23,085 bases of DNA from CALHVR01 sp963528625 (GCA_963528625.1 CAURVQ010000024.1:1-23085); one strand, 5' to 3'; counted from the first letter of the stretch, positions 15,706-22,626 are shown. Numbers and translations are program-made. Notes: a model not told the origin generated them from the letters alone.

Positions 15706-15766
15706 GGTTTGATTATTAACATTTTACAACGTTGTTTAGACTACCTAAAAATCAAACCTATTTTTT
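15706..15766 (+). terminator. Terminator between the CD1845-like gene and the dehydrogenase
   Basis: GGTTTGAT (15706-15713) pairs with ATCAAACC (15751-15758), followed by TATTTTTT. The long loop contains the palindrome ACAACGTTGT. It separates the dehydrogenase from the element genes, so the dehydrogenase needs its own promoter. Confidence 0.6.
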
Positions 15767-15774
15767 AATATCCT

Positions 15775-15831
15775 ATGTGGCTCTTCGGAGATCATGGCCG
15801 ACTGATAAAGAAGCGCAATCCCGATAGCCTA
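15775..15831 (+). other. Compact GC-rich structured leader ahead of the dehydrogenase
   Basis: About half G/C in a region otherwise near one-third. An outer GGCT (15779-15782) / AGCC (15828-15831) pairing can enclose the hairpin CTC-TTCG-GAG and the hairpin ATCA....TGAT, leaving a free AAGAAGCGCAATCCC segment. It lies between the terminator and the ribosome site (AAAAGGAG). It matches no riboswitch class I can recall. The GGCTCTTCGG start also vaguely recalls ISL3-type ends, but no partner end is visible. Confidence 0.4.
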
Positions 15832-15859
15832 AATTAATTTAAAAGGAGAAATTTATAGT

Positions 15860-16816
15860 ATGAACGACAAATGTGTAGTATTGAATGCAAAGAAAATGAA
15901 TTTTGATGGGAAGCTGGATTTTTCCGTTTTATCTTCTGATGTTACAGTATATGATGATACAACAGGACAGCAGCTGTCAGAGCGTATTCAGGGTGCAGAT
16001 ATCATTGTAACAAAGGAGATGCCTGTGAGTGCAGAAATGATACAGAAATTCCCGGAATCTGTTAAACTAATCTGCGAGGCAGGTACAGGATATAATAATA
16101 TTGATCTTGAAGCAGCACGGAAGAAGGGAATTACAGTCTGCAATATCCCAGCATACAGCACAGAACGTGTGGCACATACTGCGATCATGATGATATTGAA
16201 TCTAAGTTCTGCAATGCAAGTACAGATGAAGATGCTGGCATGCAGAAATCATGACAATTTTACCAGAAATCTTCAGGTTCCACATGTTGAGGTAAATGGA
16301 AAAATACTTGGTGTTATAGGTGCAGGACAAATAGGTAGGAAAGTTATCCAGATCGCACAGGCTTTGGATATGAACATACTTGCATATACTAGAACACCGA
16401 GAGAGGATGAGAAAGGGATCCACTATGTATCGCTTGAGGAATTATTCAAGAATAGTGATTATATTTCCATGCACTGTCCATTGACGGAAAGTACAAAACA
16501 TATGATAAACAAAGAGTCTTTATCACTTATGAAGCCTTCAGCATTTATCATTAATACTTCAAGAGGTGCACTTATTGATGAGTCTGCTCTTATAGAAGCA
16601 TTGGAAAATGGTACGATTGCAGGAGCCGGACTTGATGTTCAGGAAACTGAACCACCTGAAGAAAACAGCCCCCTTTATACTATGGATCAAGTCCTATTGA
16701 CGCCACATATGGGATGGAAAGGACTTGAGACAAGACAGCGATTGGTTTCTATTCTGGCGGATAATATAAAGCAGTTTATGGAAGGGAATCCGATCAATGT
16801 TGTATCAGGTCTGTAG
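15860..16816 (+). CDS. D-2-hydroxyacid dehydrogenase (glycerate dehydrogenase / hydroxypyruvate reductase-like)
   Basis: 318 residues, the family's normal length. Rossmann motif GAGQIG (154-159); catalytic Arg235 (NTSRG), Glu264 (ETEPP) and His283 (TPHMGW), the family triad. After the second beta-strand the sequence is AYTRTPR (175-181), with Arg and no acidic residue where NAD-specific enzymes usually have Asp, so NADPH preference is possible. It would reduce a 2-keto acid such as glyoxylate or hydroxypyruvate in the cytoplasm. AAAAGGAG precedes the ATG by about 12 bp. Codons are clearly richer in G/C (CTG, GCA, CAG, GGA) than in neighbouring backbone genes, indicating recent import, probably from a Firmicute. 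It lies between the two direct-repeat copies and is monocistronic. Confidence 0.88.
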   Translation: MNDKCVVLNAKKMNFDGKLDFSVLSSDVTVYDDTTGQQLSERIQGADIIVTKEMPVSAEMIQKFPESVKLICEAGTGYNNIDLEAARKKGITVCNIPAYSTERVAHTAIMMILNLSSAMQVQMKMLACRNHDNFTRNLQVPHVEVNGKILGVIGAGQIGRKVIQIAQALDMNILAYTRTPREDEKGIHYVSLEELFKNSDYISMHCPLTESTKHMINKESLSLMKPSAFIINTSRGALIDESALIEALENGTIAGAGLDVQETEPPEENSPLYTMDQVLLTPHMGWKGLETRQRLVSILADNIKQFMEGNPINVVSGL

Positions 16817-17109
16817 TATCTAGCAGCAAAGTGATGATATAACTTCCGGGTTTACAGATTAAAAAAATAATTATAATCAATCCTAGATTATTCACGATAA
16901 AGCCGTGAAAGGATAATGGAGAAAGTTGTAAAAAAGAACTTTTTACTTATTCAGAAAAACAATAATGTGATTTACCTTGGAGATTCTTTAAAGGAATTTA
17001 ATTGTAAGAAATAAATATTACAAAATGTTGGCTTCAGACCTTTGATACTTTCTTTCTGCTAAAGAAACTAAAAATTCATTATTTAGAGATTACAACCTAA
17101 ATTGGTTTT
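16817..17109. other. Non-coding stretch after the dehydrogenase
   Basis: No intact gene. It includes a small hairpin (TCACG 16892-16896 / CGTGA 16904-16908) and a 32-codon fragment (16916-17014). The rest is A/T-rich with mixed composition, as expected at a recombination scar. Confidence 0.5.
16916..17014 (+). pseudogene. 32-codon ORF resembling the start of a DNA methyltransferase
   Basis: ATG 16916 follows AAAGG (16908-16912). It reads MEKVVKKNFLLIQK and then NNVIYLGDSLKEFNCKK before TAA. The IYLGDSLK stretch resembles the first strand and SAM-binding start of beta-class DNA adenine methylases, where a GDSL..L turn leads to DPPY. Nothing of the catalytic part follows. It may be a truncated remnant, or chance in so short a frame. 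Confidence 0.3.
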
Positions 17110-17123
17110 AAGGAGATGAAATA

Positions 17124-17212
17124 TTGATAGAGAAGAGACCTGAGTTTAATAAAATCATATCCTTTGATGAATTTAGTAAATACTATTGGTATCGTGAAAA
17201 ACTTTCACAGAT
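17124..17212 (+). pseudogene. Fragment of a second SAP/DUF6434-like gene
   Basis: TTG 17124 with AAGGAGA at 17110-17116 opens a frame reading RPEFNKIISFDEFSKYYWYR and then EKLSQI, closely parallel to residues 5-31 of the 12984 gene (RPDFKDVKSIEEFNKYYWYR). Protein similarity is high but bases differ at about a quarter of positions, so it is a diverged relative. Homology ends abruptly at about 17212, where sequence of the RumA-type tail begins. Confidence 0.7.
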
Positions 17213-17359
17213 TATATTGCACAGATTAAAAAGAAGTGTGGTATCGAATTAAGGGAGCATTATAATAAATCAATAAAAGAGAAACAGGTTATTCTACAAT
17301 GCACACCGGAAAAAGAGGAAGCTATTATGGATGCTTTAAGGCATTTTAAAATGATTTAG
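17213..17359 (+). pseudogene. Second copy of the RumA-type tail (truncated)
   Basis: The frame reads YIAQIKKKCGIELREHYNKS, then IKEKQVILQCTPEKEEAIMD, then ALRHFKMI and TAG at 17357-17359. It matches the last third of the tail at 15192-15352, without the 14-bp duplication and with no internal stop. It has no start of its own, being joined out of frame to the SAP fragment. Confidence 0.7.
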
Positions 17360-17377
17360 TAGAAATGGAGGGTATTT

Positions 17378-17661
17378 ATGAGATGAATATTAAAAATAAT
17401 CTTGTTTCCAATTAGCTTGGTGTTAAGTATCCTTACTGCATTTCTGACATTTTTACTTGCCATAGGAACAACAATACTGTATTTGTTAATGCTTATGTGT
17501 GTAGTTGTTGGAGTCGTATCATTGTTTCAAAAGAATTTTTCAATAGGTATAGAAGCATTGATATTAGGATTCTCTTGTTAAGCCCATACGGAATACCGAT
17601 GGTTGGAGCAACAGTTATAGCGTTTTTAGAAGGTATAAATAAAGCAATAAAATTAGTTTAA
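17378..17661 (+). pseudogene. Broken second copy of the CD1845-like membrane protein
   Basis: Same ribosome site and ATG context as the intact copy (GGAGGG, ATG 17378). Codon 3 is TGA (17384-17386) where the intact copy has TGG (Trp). A 2-bp insertion in the stretch after GATATTAGGATTC (near 17572) shifts the frame before the PYGIPMVGA block. The 3' end up to TAA 17659-17661 is recognisable. Confidence 0.85.
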
Positions 17662-17705
17662 ATTAAGAAATTATAAATTTGAATTTGTGTAAGAGGTTAT
17701 GCAAA

Positions 17706-18446
17706 ATGAATTATAAAGAGTTTGGGAAACAAAATAGCGATGTTATTATTCTATTGCACGGAGGCGGACTATCGTGGTGGAATTATCGCAAAGAAGCTGA
17801 AATGCTTCAAAATGATTTTCATGTCATTCTTCCAATATTGGACGGTCATGCAGAAAGCGATAGGGATTTTACAACAATAGAGGCTAATGCGAAAGAGATT
17901 ATTTCCTTTATTGATGAAACATTTGATGGTTCTGTATTGTTAATAGGGGGATTATCTCTTGGTGGTCAGATTTTACTTGAAATTATGTCTCGGCGAGCAG
18001 ATATTTGTAAATATGCAATCGTCGAAAGCACTCTTGTTATCCCCTCAAAGATAATATACTCAATGATTAAACCGGTTTTTGGAAACTGCTATGGGCTGAT
18101 TAAACATAAATGGTTTTCTAAGTTACAATTCAAATCTCTTAAAATGAATAAAGAATTTTTTGATGATTATTACAGAGATACTTGTAAAATCACAAAGCAA
18201 AATATGATTGCTTTTTTACAGGCAAACTCTACGTATTCTATAAAAGATTTACTTAGCAATAGCAATGCGAAAGTGAGCATTTTTGTGGGAGGACAAGAAA
18301 ATAGTTTAATTAAAAGCTCTGCGAAAACAATCAGTAAAATAATTGAGGGTAGTTCTCTTAGAATTAAAGAAGGAATGTATCATGGTGAGTTTTCTATCAA
18401 CCATCCTGGTGATTATGTAAAAGAAATATATGCTATTACAAAGTAG
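17706..18446 (+). CDS. Alpha/beta hydrolase
   Basis: 246 residues from ATG 17706, which has AGAGG at 17692-17696; the frame is open back to TTG 17679 but without a ribosome site. Features: oxyanion-hole HGGGLSWWNYR (18-28), nucleophile elbow GGLSLGG with Ser84 (81-87), and a late His226 in YHGEF as probable general base. It is the fold of small esterases and lipases; the acid residue and the substrate are not evident. It follows the broken CD1845-like copy by 44 bp and has its own strong terminator at 18492-18523. It lies between element pseudogenes, so it is probably cargo. Its base composition is somewhat richer in G/C than backbone genes. Confidence 0.78.
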   Translation: MNYKEFGKQNSDVIILLHGGGLSWWNYRKEAEMLQNDFHVILPILDGHAESDRDFTTIEANAKEIISFIDETFDGSVLLIGGLSLGGQILLEIMSRRADICKYAIVESTLVIPSKIIYSMIKPVFGNCYGLIKHKWFSKLQFKSLKMNKEFFDDYYRDTCKITKQNMIAFLQANSTYSIKDLLSNSNAKVSIFVGGQENSLIKSSAKTISKIIEGSSLRIKEGMYHGEFSINHPGDYVKEIYAITK

Positions 18447-18491
18447 TGACAAATCCCGTTTGTAAAATAAAAAATTTATAAAAATGGTTAT

Positions 18492-18523
18492 AAAAGACGA
18501 TAGAGAAAAAACTATCGTCTTTT
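18492..18523 (+). terminator. Strong terminator after the alpha/beta hydrolase
   Basis: AAAAGACGATAG (18492-18503) pairs perfectly with CTATCGTCTTTT (18512-18523) across an 8-nt A-rich loop, followed by CTTTG. Confidence 0.85.
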
Positions 18524-18536
18524 TCTTTGCAAATTT

Positions 18537-19295
18537 TTAAGTAGAGAGGTCTTTGACTATTTCTATAATCGTGAAGTAGAACGATTCAACTTTCTGAAAG
18601 TGCCTGAAATATTGGTAGATGGACAAGAATTTAAGGGATTATCAGCAGAAGTAATTATCCTATACTCTATGCTTTTAAAACGAATAGGAATGTCATTTAA
18701 GAATAATTGAATAGATAAGGAAGGTAGAGTATTTATCTATTTTACAGTCGAGGAAATTATGATAAGAAGAAATATCTCAAAGCCTACTGCCATAAAAACC
18801 TTGGACAAGTTGGACAGCAAAAAAGGAATAGGACTGATTGAAAGAGTAAGGCTTGGACTTGGTAAGCTGAACATCATCTATGTCAAATATTAGTGGTAAA
18901 AGAAAATGATCTCTTGAAGTTAAAAAACTTAACTTCAGAAGTAAAGAAAATGAACTTCAGGAAGTTCAAAATGCCGCTCTAACTATATAGAGAATAATAA
19001 GAGTAGGTATAGTAAGAGAGAATATAGTTTTGGAGAAAACGGACTTGGAATATTTCAAAATGTCAATCTAAGCGATGAAGAATATAAAAGATTAAAGGAA
19101 AAGTTAAAAAGCCACGCACATACAATGATAGAAAAGCTATCAAGGTATATGCAAAGCAGTGGTAAAATCTATCAAGACCATTATGTAACCTTGCTTCATT
19201 GGTACGAGAAAGATGAAGAGGAATTGCGAAAGAAAACAAATGATAGAAGCAGAGCTCCGACGATTGAAGAATATATGATAGAAGATCATCGTTAA
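18537..19295 (+). pseudogene. Replication initiator protein A (RepA) remnant of a Tn1549-like element
   Basis: Frame 0 reads FDYFYNREVERFNFLKVPEI, LVDGQEFKGLSAEVIILYSM, LLKRIGMSFKNN, TGA (18708-18710, expected Trp), IDKEGRVFIYFTVEEI and NISKPTAIKTLDKLD... to TAG 18891-18893. This is the winged-helix N-terminus of RepA_N initiators. The frame then shifts to +1 (EVKKLNFRSKENELQEVQN) and returns at 18981 to the C-terminal replisome-organiser-like block (LSDEEYKRLKEKL, IEKLSRYMQSSGKIYQDHYV) ending at TAA 19293-19295. No start codon is visible and the upstream terminator abuts it, so the 5' end is lost. Two frame changes and one nonsense codon make it non-functional. Confidence 0.8.
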
Positions 19296-19544
19296 GATAT
19301 GCTTAAAAGAGGGTGTAAGCACTATATTTTGTTTCTAAATATAATTTAGGTACAAGGATAAGCTGAGAGAGAAAAAGAGCTTTAAAACGATTGCTACCGT
19401 TTTGTAGTGGATTAAATATAAGCACACAGGTTACAAGGTTACAAGAATGAATATATTTAGCTTAACAACTAACAAAATGTGGAAAAAGTGATATAATAGG
19501 ATGGACGAGGAATTGACAAATTAGAATTTGTGAGGATACAAGAG
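19296..19544 (+). promoter_or_regulatory. Intergenic region with tandem GGTTACAA and a promoter/operator for the GNAT gene
   Basis: Tandem GGTTACAA at 19429-19436 and 19437-19444 could be leftover iterons near repA. A TATAAT box (19492-19497) with a weak -35 CTAACA (19469-19474, 17-bp spacer) precedes the palindrome ACAAATT-AG-AATTTGT (19516-19531), placed where a repressor could block the GNAT gene. The first ~130 bp shows nothing else. Confidence 0.4.
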
Positions 19545-20000
19545 ATGAATATCAGATTTAAAAAAGGGATAAATAAAGAAAATGCTCTGATTTTATGTGG
19601 GTGGTCTAATAAAGAGGGGAAAGAATTTCAAGAACAATGGATGGGACAAAAGATTTCTTTTCCGTTGAATTATGAAAAAATAAAAGAATTAGAAAATATA
19701 TTTTCAATTTTCAATTATGATGAGTTTATAGGTGTGATACAGAAAGTAAGTATTGAAAAGGATAATATACACATAGGGAGATTTGTGCTCGCCCCCACAA
19801 AAATAGGAATAGGTTTTGGAAAAGAAGCACTGAATAAGTTTATGAGTTTAATTTTTGAAGATGAAAATATAAAAAGCGTTACCTTGACAGTTTTTGATTT
19901 TAATCAAAATGCGAAGAAACTTTATGATAAACTGGGGTTCGAAATTGATGAAGTGATTAAATTTCCTAAGTTAAAATATATAATGAGAAAGCAAAGATAA
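19545..20000 (+). CDS. GNAT-family N-acetyltransferase
   Basis: 151 residues from ATG 19545, chosen because GAGG (19532-19535) lies at usual distance; the in-frame GTG at 19530 has no ribosome site and falls in a palindrome. The acetyl-CoA-binding loop is KIGIGFGKEAL, variant of Q/RxxGxG/A, followed by the C-terminal VFDFNQNAKKLYDKLGF block typical of RimI-like and Gcn5-related enzymes. It would acetylate an amine using acetyl-CoA; the acceptor (protein N-terminus, polyamine, antibiotic) cannot be told. It sits downstream of the RepA remnant, so it may be element cargo. Confidence 0.8.
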   Translation: MNIRFKKGINKENALILCGWSNKEGKEFQEQWMGQKISFPLNYEKIKELENIFSIFNYDEFIGVIQKVSIEKDNIHIGRFVLAPTKIGIGFGKEALNKFMSLIFEDENIKSVTLTVFDFNQNAKKLYDKLGFEIDEVIKFPKLKYIMRKQR

Positions 20001-20072
20001 GTTTTGAATTTGTTTTCCTTGAGTTTCTTGATTTTCTCTTTTGTCCGATTTTTGAATATATAGAGGTAATTT

Positions 20073-20440
20073 ATGGAATATAAAGAAATAAAATTAAATG
20101 TTTCAAATAATAAAATGAGAGAATATAAGTAATTTGAAGGTATGAAATTATATTCTGATTTTTTCAAATCTGAAGACGGAAGAAAATTAACTAATAAAAG
20201 AGTATATAGTATAAGAAAACAAAATTATGTTTATTATGAAAGAACGGATGTAAATTGGAATTATTAGTCAAATAAAGATAGTTATAATTCAGATTTTATT
20301 CCAGATAATATTGAACATGATATTATTTTTGAGATTTCTTTAGAACTAAGCACTTTAGTAAACATTTAGGAAAAGAACTGATTGAAAAAATAGAGTTAAA
20401 ATATAAAAATGGAAAGATTTTAGAAATATTAGACATTTAA
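20073..20440 (+). pseudogene. Broken hypothetical gene
   Basis: AGAGG (20062-20066) and ATG 20073 open a frame with TAA at 20130-20132 and TAG at 20265-20267 (after TDVNWNY), then a frame change near 20350. The continuation reads KHFSKHLGKELIEKIELKYK, NGKILEILDI and TAA 20438-20440. Reassembled it is about 120 residues, acidic and soluble. Composition matches the AT-rich backbone. The family is not recognised; size and charge recall small immunity proteins, but that is a guess. Confidence 0.6.
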
Positions 20441-20767
20441 TCCACTGGTTTAATTAGAGTAATTATTAAAATATAAGATCTTTATACTCATATATTCAAA
20501 TCCAAGTTTGTAGAAGCGAAACAATTAAATAAAACTATTGAAGAGGAAGGGAAAGCAAATCGCCGATACTTCCTTTTTTGTTGTCAAAAATTAAAAAAAC
20601 GGAAAGGAAAATTTATGGAAGAACTCTTTGAATAAATTTTGAGAATCCTCTTTTTTATAATATAATCTAAAGTAGGAAAGTAATATAATATAATAGGTAA
20701 AAATCATGAAATATTTGGATGATTAGAAAAAATAGTATGAAAATAAGAATATAATATTAATATGTAG
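20441..20767. other. Gene-free stretch with an orphan open frame
   Basis: A frame without a start codon ends in KFVEAKQLNKTIEEEGKANR, then RYFLFCCQKLKKRKGKFMEE and LFE with TAA at about 20633-20635. It may be the tail of an element gene; I do not recognise it. A weak hairpin AGGAAG (20544-20549) / CTTCCT (20569-20574) with a T-run could be a terminator. The rest is A/T-rich with several TATAAT-like runs. Confidence 0.35.
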
Positions 20768-20796
20768 TTGACAATTTTGGATAATTATGTTATTTT
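20768..20796 (+). promoter_or_regulatory. Promoter of the MarR-BAAT operon
   Basis: TTGACA (20768-20773), 17-bp spacer, TATTTT (20791-20796). The -10 overlaps the operator below. Confidence 0.75.
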
Positions 20797-20815
20797 GTTA
20801 AGTAGGTTAACAAAA
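20793..20815. promoter_or_regulatory. MarR-type operator overlapping the -10 box and the ribosome site
   Basis: TTTTGTTAA (20793-20801), 5-bp centre GTAGG, TTAACAAAA (20807-20815): perfect 9-bp arms. It covers the end of the -10, the expected transcription start, and reaches AGGAG (20815-20819). Placement immediately before a MarR gene implies autorepression. Confidence 0.75.
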
Positions 20816-20827
20816 GGAGATAATAAA

Positions 20828-21262
20828 ATGAATTATGAAAAAATTTTATATGATTTTCAAAATTTCATAAGGTTATATCATAGTTTAGAATATAAACAAC
20901 ATAAAATTTTTGACTTAAATTTATCAGAAGTACATTTATTAAAAATGGCTGAACATAATCCTAATTATACACTTGTTGAATATGCTGAAAAATTAAATAT
21001 AAGCCGAAGTGCAATTTCGCAAGCAGTTAATATATTGGAAAAAAAAGAATGTGTCAAAAAAAATAAGATTAATAAGAAAAGTATTGTGCTAGAGCTAACC
21101 ACAAAGGGACAAATAGTATGTGCTAAACACGATGAAGAGCATAAAAAAATTGAAAAAAATTTGAAGATAATTTTTAGTAAATATGATGATTATTTTTTTG
21201 AACAATTAAGTGAGTTAATGTCTGATATTGTAATTGTTTGGGAGGGATATGATGAGCTGTAA
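20828..21262 (+). CDS. MarR-family transcriptional regulator
   Basis: 144 residues from ATG 20828, which has AAGGAGA about eight bases upstream; the longer open frame begins inside the -35 box and is rejected. The winged helix-turn-helix is clear: LVEYAEKLNISRSAISQAVN followed by ILEKKECVKKNK and a wing (KSIVLELTTKG). N- and C-terminal helices would form the dimer interface. It has no obvious redox Cys near the N-terminus, so a ligand-responsive repressor is more likely than an OhrR-type sensor. Its stop lies inside the next gene (overlap 11 bp), so regulator and hydrolase are translationally coupled. It probably binds the palindrome at 20793-20815 and releases it on sensing a substrate of the downstream enzyme. 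Confidence 0.9.
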   Translation: MNYEKILYDFQNFIRLYHSLEYKQHKIFDLNLSEVHLLKMAEHNPNYTLVEYAEKLNISRSAISQAVNILEKKECVKKNKINKKSIVLELTTKGQIVCAKHDEEHKKIEKNLKIIFSKYDDYFFEQLSELMSDIVIVWEGYDEL

Positions 21263-22490
21263 AATAATAATTGAAGATAGTAATAAAATTATGGATTCAA
21301 AGATTAATATATGTATTCAAGGACTAAAAAGATTTGAAGAAGTTAAAATTATTTTAGAAACAAGTTGTTTTTACAATATCAATGCTCCTATGAATTGGGC
21401 AGAAAATACGCTTTGGAGGGCTGAGGCTGTTTTTCTCAGTGATTCAAACGGTACTGTATCTCTTAAAAATTCACCGTCTAAAGGTGGAGATTATATAGGT
21501 TTTAGAAATATGGGGTTATTTGAATCTCTCAAAGCTATATCAATTACTAATAAAAAGCGTATTAAAGACTTAAAAAAATTACCTTTAAATGATGTTGTTA
21601 CTTATCAAATTTCAATTATGTCGGATAAAAAATTACTTGCTAAAACAACCTTTAATAGATTTTATAAAGATTTTAATATAGATTATCATGATATAATCAG
21701 AAAAAATTGGCAAGGAAGATTGTTTTATGAAAATGATAATAATAAAAAGCCAGCCATTATAGTATTATCAGGTAGTGATGGAGGAATTGAAAAAGCACAA
21801 AACATTGCAATGTTATTAGCTAATCATGGCTTTACAACATTAGCTATAAGTTATTTTGGGATGAATAACCAAAATTCAAATTTAGATAGAATACCACTTG
21901 AAAATATTGATGAGGCATTAAAGTATCTACAAAAGCTATCTTTTGTTGATTCTTCCAAAATTGGAATTTATGGTAGGTCAAAGGGTGCTGAGTATGGATT
22001 AATGTTTCTATCTAAATACAATGCTATTAAATGTGCAGTTTTAAATTCTCCAAGTGACAGGGTTTATGAAGGATTAAAAGGAAAAAGAAATTCTAAGCAT
22101 TCTTCTTGGACATATGGTGGTAAAGAAATAGAATATAAACCATTTAAAATAAAGGATTTTATTATGAATATGTTAATAAAAAAATCAAGTACTGATAATT
22201 CTGGAGTTATAGATATAAAAAACATCACTTGCCCTCTTCTATTAATTACATCTACAAAAGATGAAATATGGGATTCTTATAGAGCTTCAATCAACATTAT
22301 GAAAAATATAAGATCTAGCGAAAAGAATATTGTATTAACTACAGAGTTAGGACATATGAATACAATTCCATATCTTCCAAATCTCCGTTATAAAAAGAAT
22401 AAAACAGATGATATTTATTATGAAACGGTTATATCATGGGAAAATACAATATCTTGGTTTGTTAAATATTTAAAAAAAGAAGAAATATAG
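21252..22490 (+). CDS. BAAT/acyl-CoA-thioesterase-like two-domain hydrolase
   Basis: 412 residues. The N-terminal ~150 residues fit the beta-sandwich domain of acyl-CoA thioester hydrolases / bile-acid-CoA:amino-acid acyltransferases (LWRAEAVFLSDSNGTVSL, GLFESLK). The C-terminal alpha/beta-hydrolase domain carries KPAIIVLSGSDGGIE, then the elbow YGRSKGAEYG with Ser243, candidate acid Asp337 (STKDEIWDS) and His368 (LGHMNT). Serine as nucleophile, rather than the Cys of vertebrate BAAT, favours thioesterase or esterase activity over amino-acid conjugation. Start at 21252 (tandem ATGs at 21249/21252; GGAGGG at 21241-21246) overlaps the MarR gene, so expression should follow the MarR operator. 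Substrate is unknown: acyl-CoA, an ester or an antibiotic-like compound are all possible. No signal peptide, so cytoplasmic. Confidence 0.85.
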   Translation: MSCKIIIEDSNKIMDSKINICIQGLKRFEEVKIILETSCFYNINAPMNWAENTLWRAEAVFLSDSNGTVSLKNSPSKGGDYIGFRNMGLFESLKAISITNKKRIKDLKKLPLNDVVTYQISIMSDKKLLAKTTFNRFYKDFNIDYHDIIRKNWQGRLFYENDNNKKPAIIVLSGSDGGIEKAQNIAMLLANHGFTTLAISYFGMNNQNSNLDRIPLENIDEALKYLQKLSFVDSSKIGIYGRSKGAEYGLMFLSKYNAIKCAVLNSPSDRVYEGLKGKRNSKHSSWTYGGKEIEYKPFKIKDFIMNMLIKKSSTDNSGVIDIKNITCPLLLITSTKDEIWDSYRASINIMKNIRSSEKNIVLTTELGHMNTIPYLPNLRYKKNKTDDIYYETVISWENTISWFVKYLKKEEI

Positions 22491-22522
22491 TTTTAATATA
22501 AAATGGATATTATAAAATATAA

Positions 22523-22549
22523 TTGACATAATTTTACTAGTAAAAGGAG
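22523..22549 (+). promoter_or_regulatory. Orphan -35, palindrome and ribosome site
   Basis: TTGACA (22523-22528), the perfect palindrome TTTTACTAGTAAAA (22532-22545) and AAGGAG (22544-22549) occur in the same order as before the MarR gene, but no -10 at the right spacing and no reading frame follow. An insertion-sequence fragment begins soon after, so the gene may have been displaced. Confidence 0.4.
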
Positions 22550-22588
22550 AAAACTGCATCTGTAAATTGTAAAATAAAGTGTCATACT

Positions 22589-22616
22589 TTGATAAAAAAA
22601 AGAACCATAATATAAT
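22589..22616 (+). promoter_or_regulatory. Promoter of the transposase remnant
   Basis: TTGATA (22589-22594), 16-bp spacer, TATAAT (22611-22616), 10 bp before ATG 22627. Confidence 0.5.
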
Positions 22617-22626
22617 TTTCTATGAT

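Larger units (their letters stand above)
17213..17661 (+). repeat. Direct repeat, copy B
   Basis: Second copy of the segment at 15192-15652. Together the copies flank about 1.56 kb holding the dehydrogenase, its leader and the fragments at 16916-17212. Confidence 0.8.

Noticed and set aside
15775..15831. ISL3-type inverted-repeat end at GGCTCTTCGG
   Set aside because: No partner end and no transposase remnant nearby; the internal hairpins are better explained as leader structure.
15653..15859. T-box or known metabolite riboswitch upstream of the dehydrogenase
   Set aside because: The T-box core and the conserved cores of common riboswitches are not present; the hairpin with U-run precedes, rather than follows, the GC-rich structure.
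15653..17123. CRISPR array, tRNA or integrase attachment site around the dehydrogenase
   Set aside because: No regularly spaced repeats, no cloverleaf and no integrase gene were seen here or elsewhere in the window.
17384..18710. Two TGG-to-TGA changes at Trp positions (17384-17386 and 18708-18710) suggesting TGA is read as Trp
   Set aside because: All intact genes use TGG for Trp and have no internal TGA; the rRNA methyltransferase frame ends in TGA; both cases lie in pseudogenes that also have frameshifts.
20793..20815. Rex-type operator (TTGTTAA-N4-TTAACAA)
   Set aside because: The arms match, but the centre is 5 bp instead of 4 and the site is directly before a MarR gene, which is the simpler explanation.
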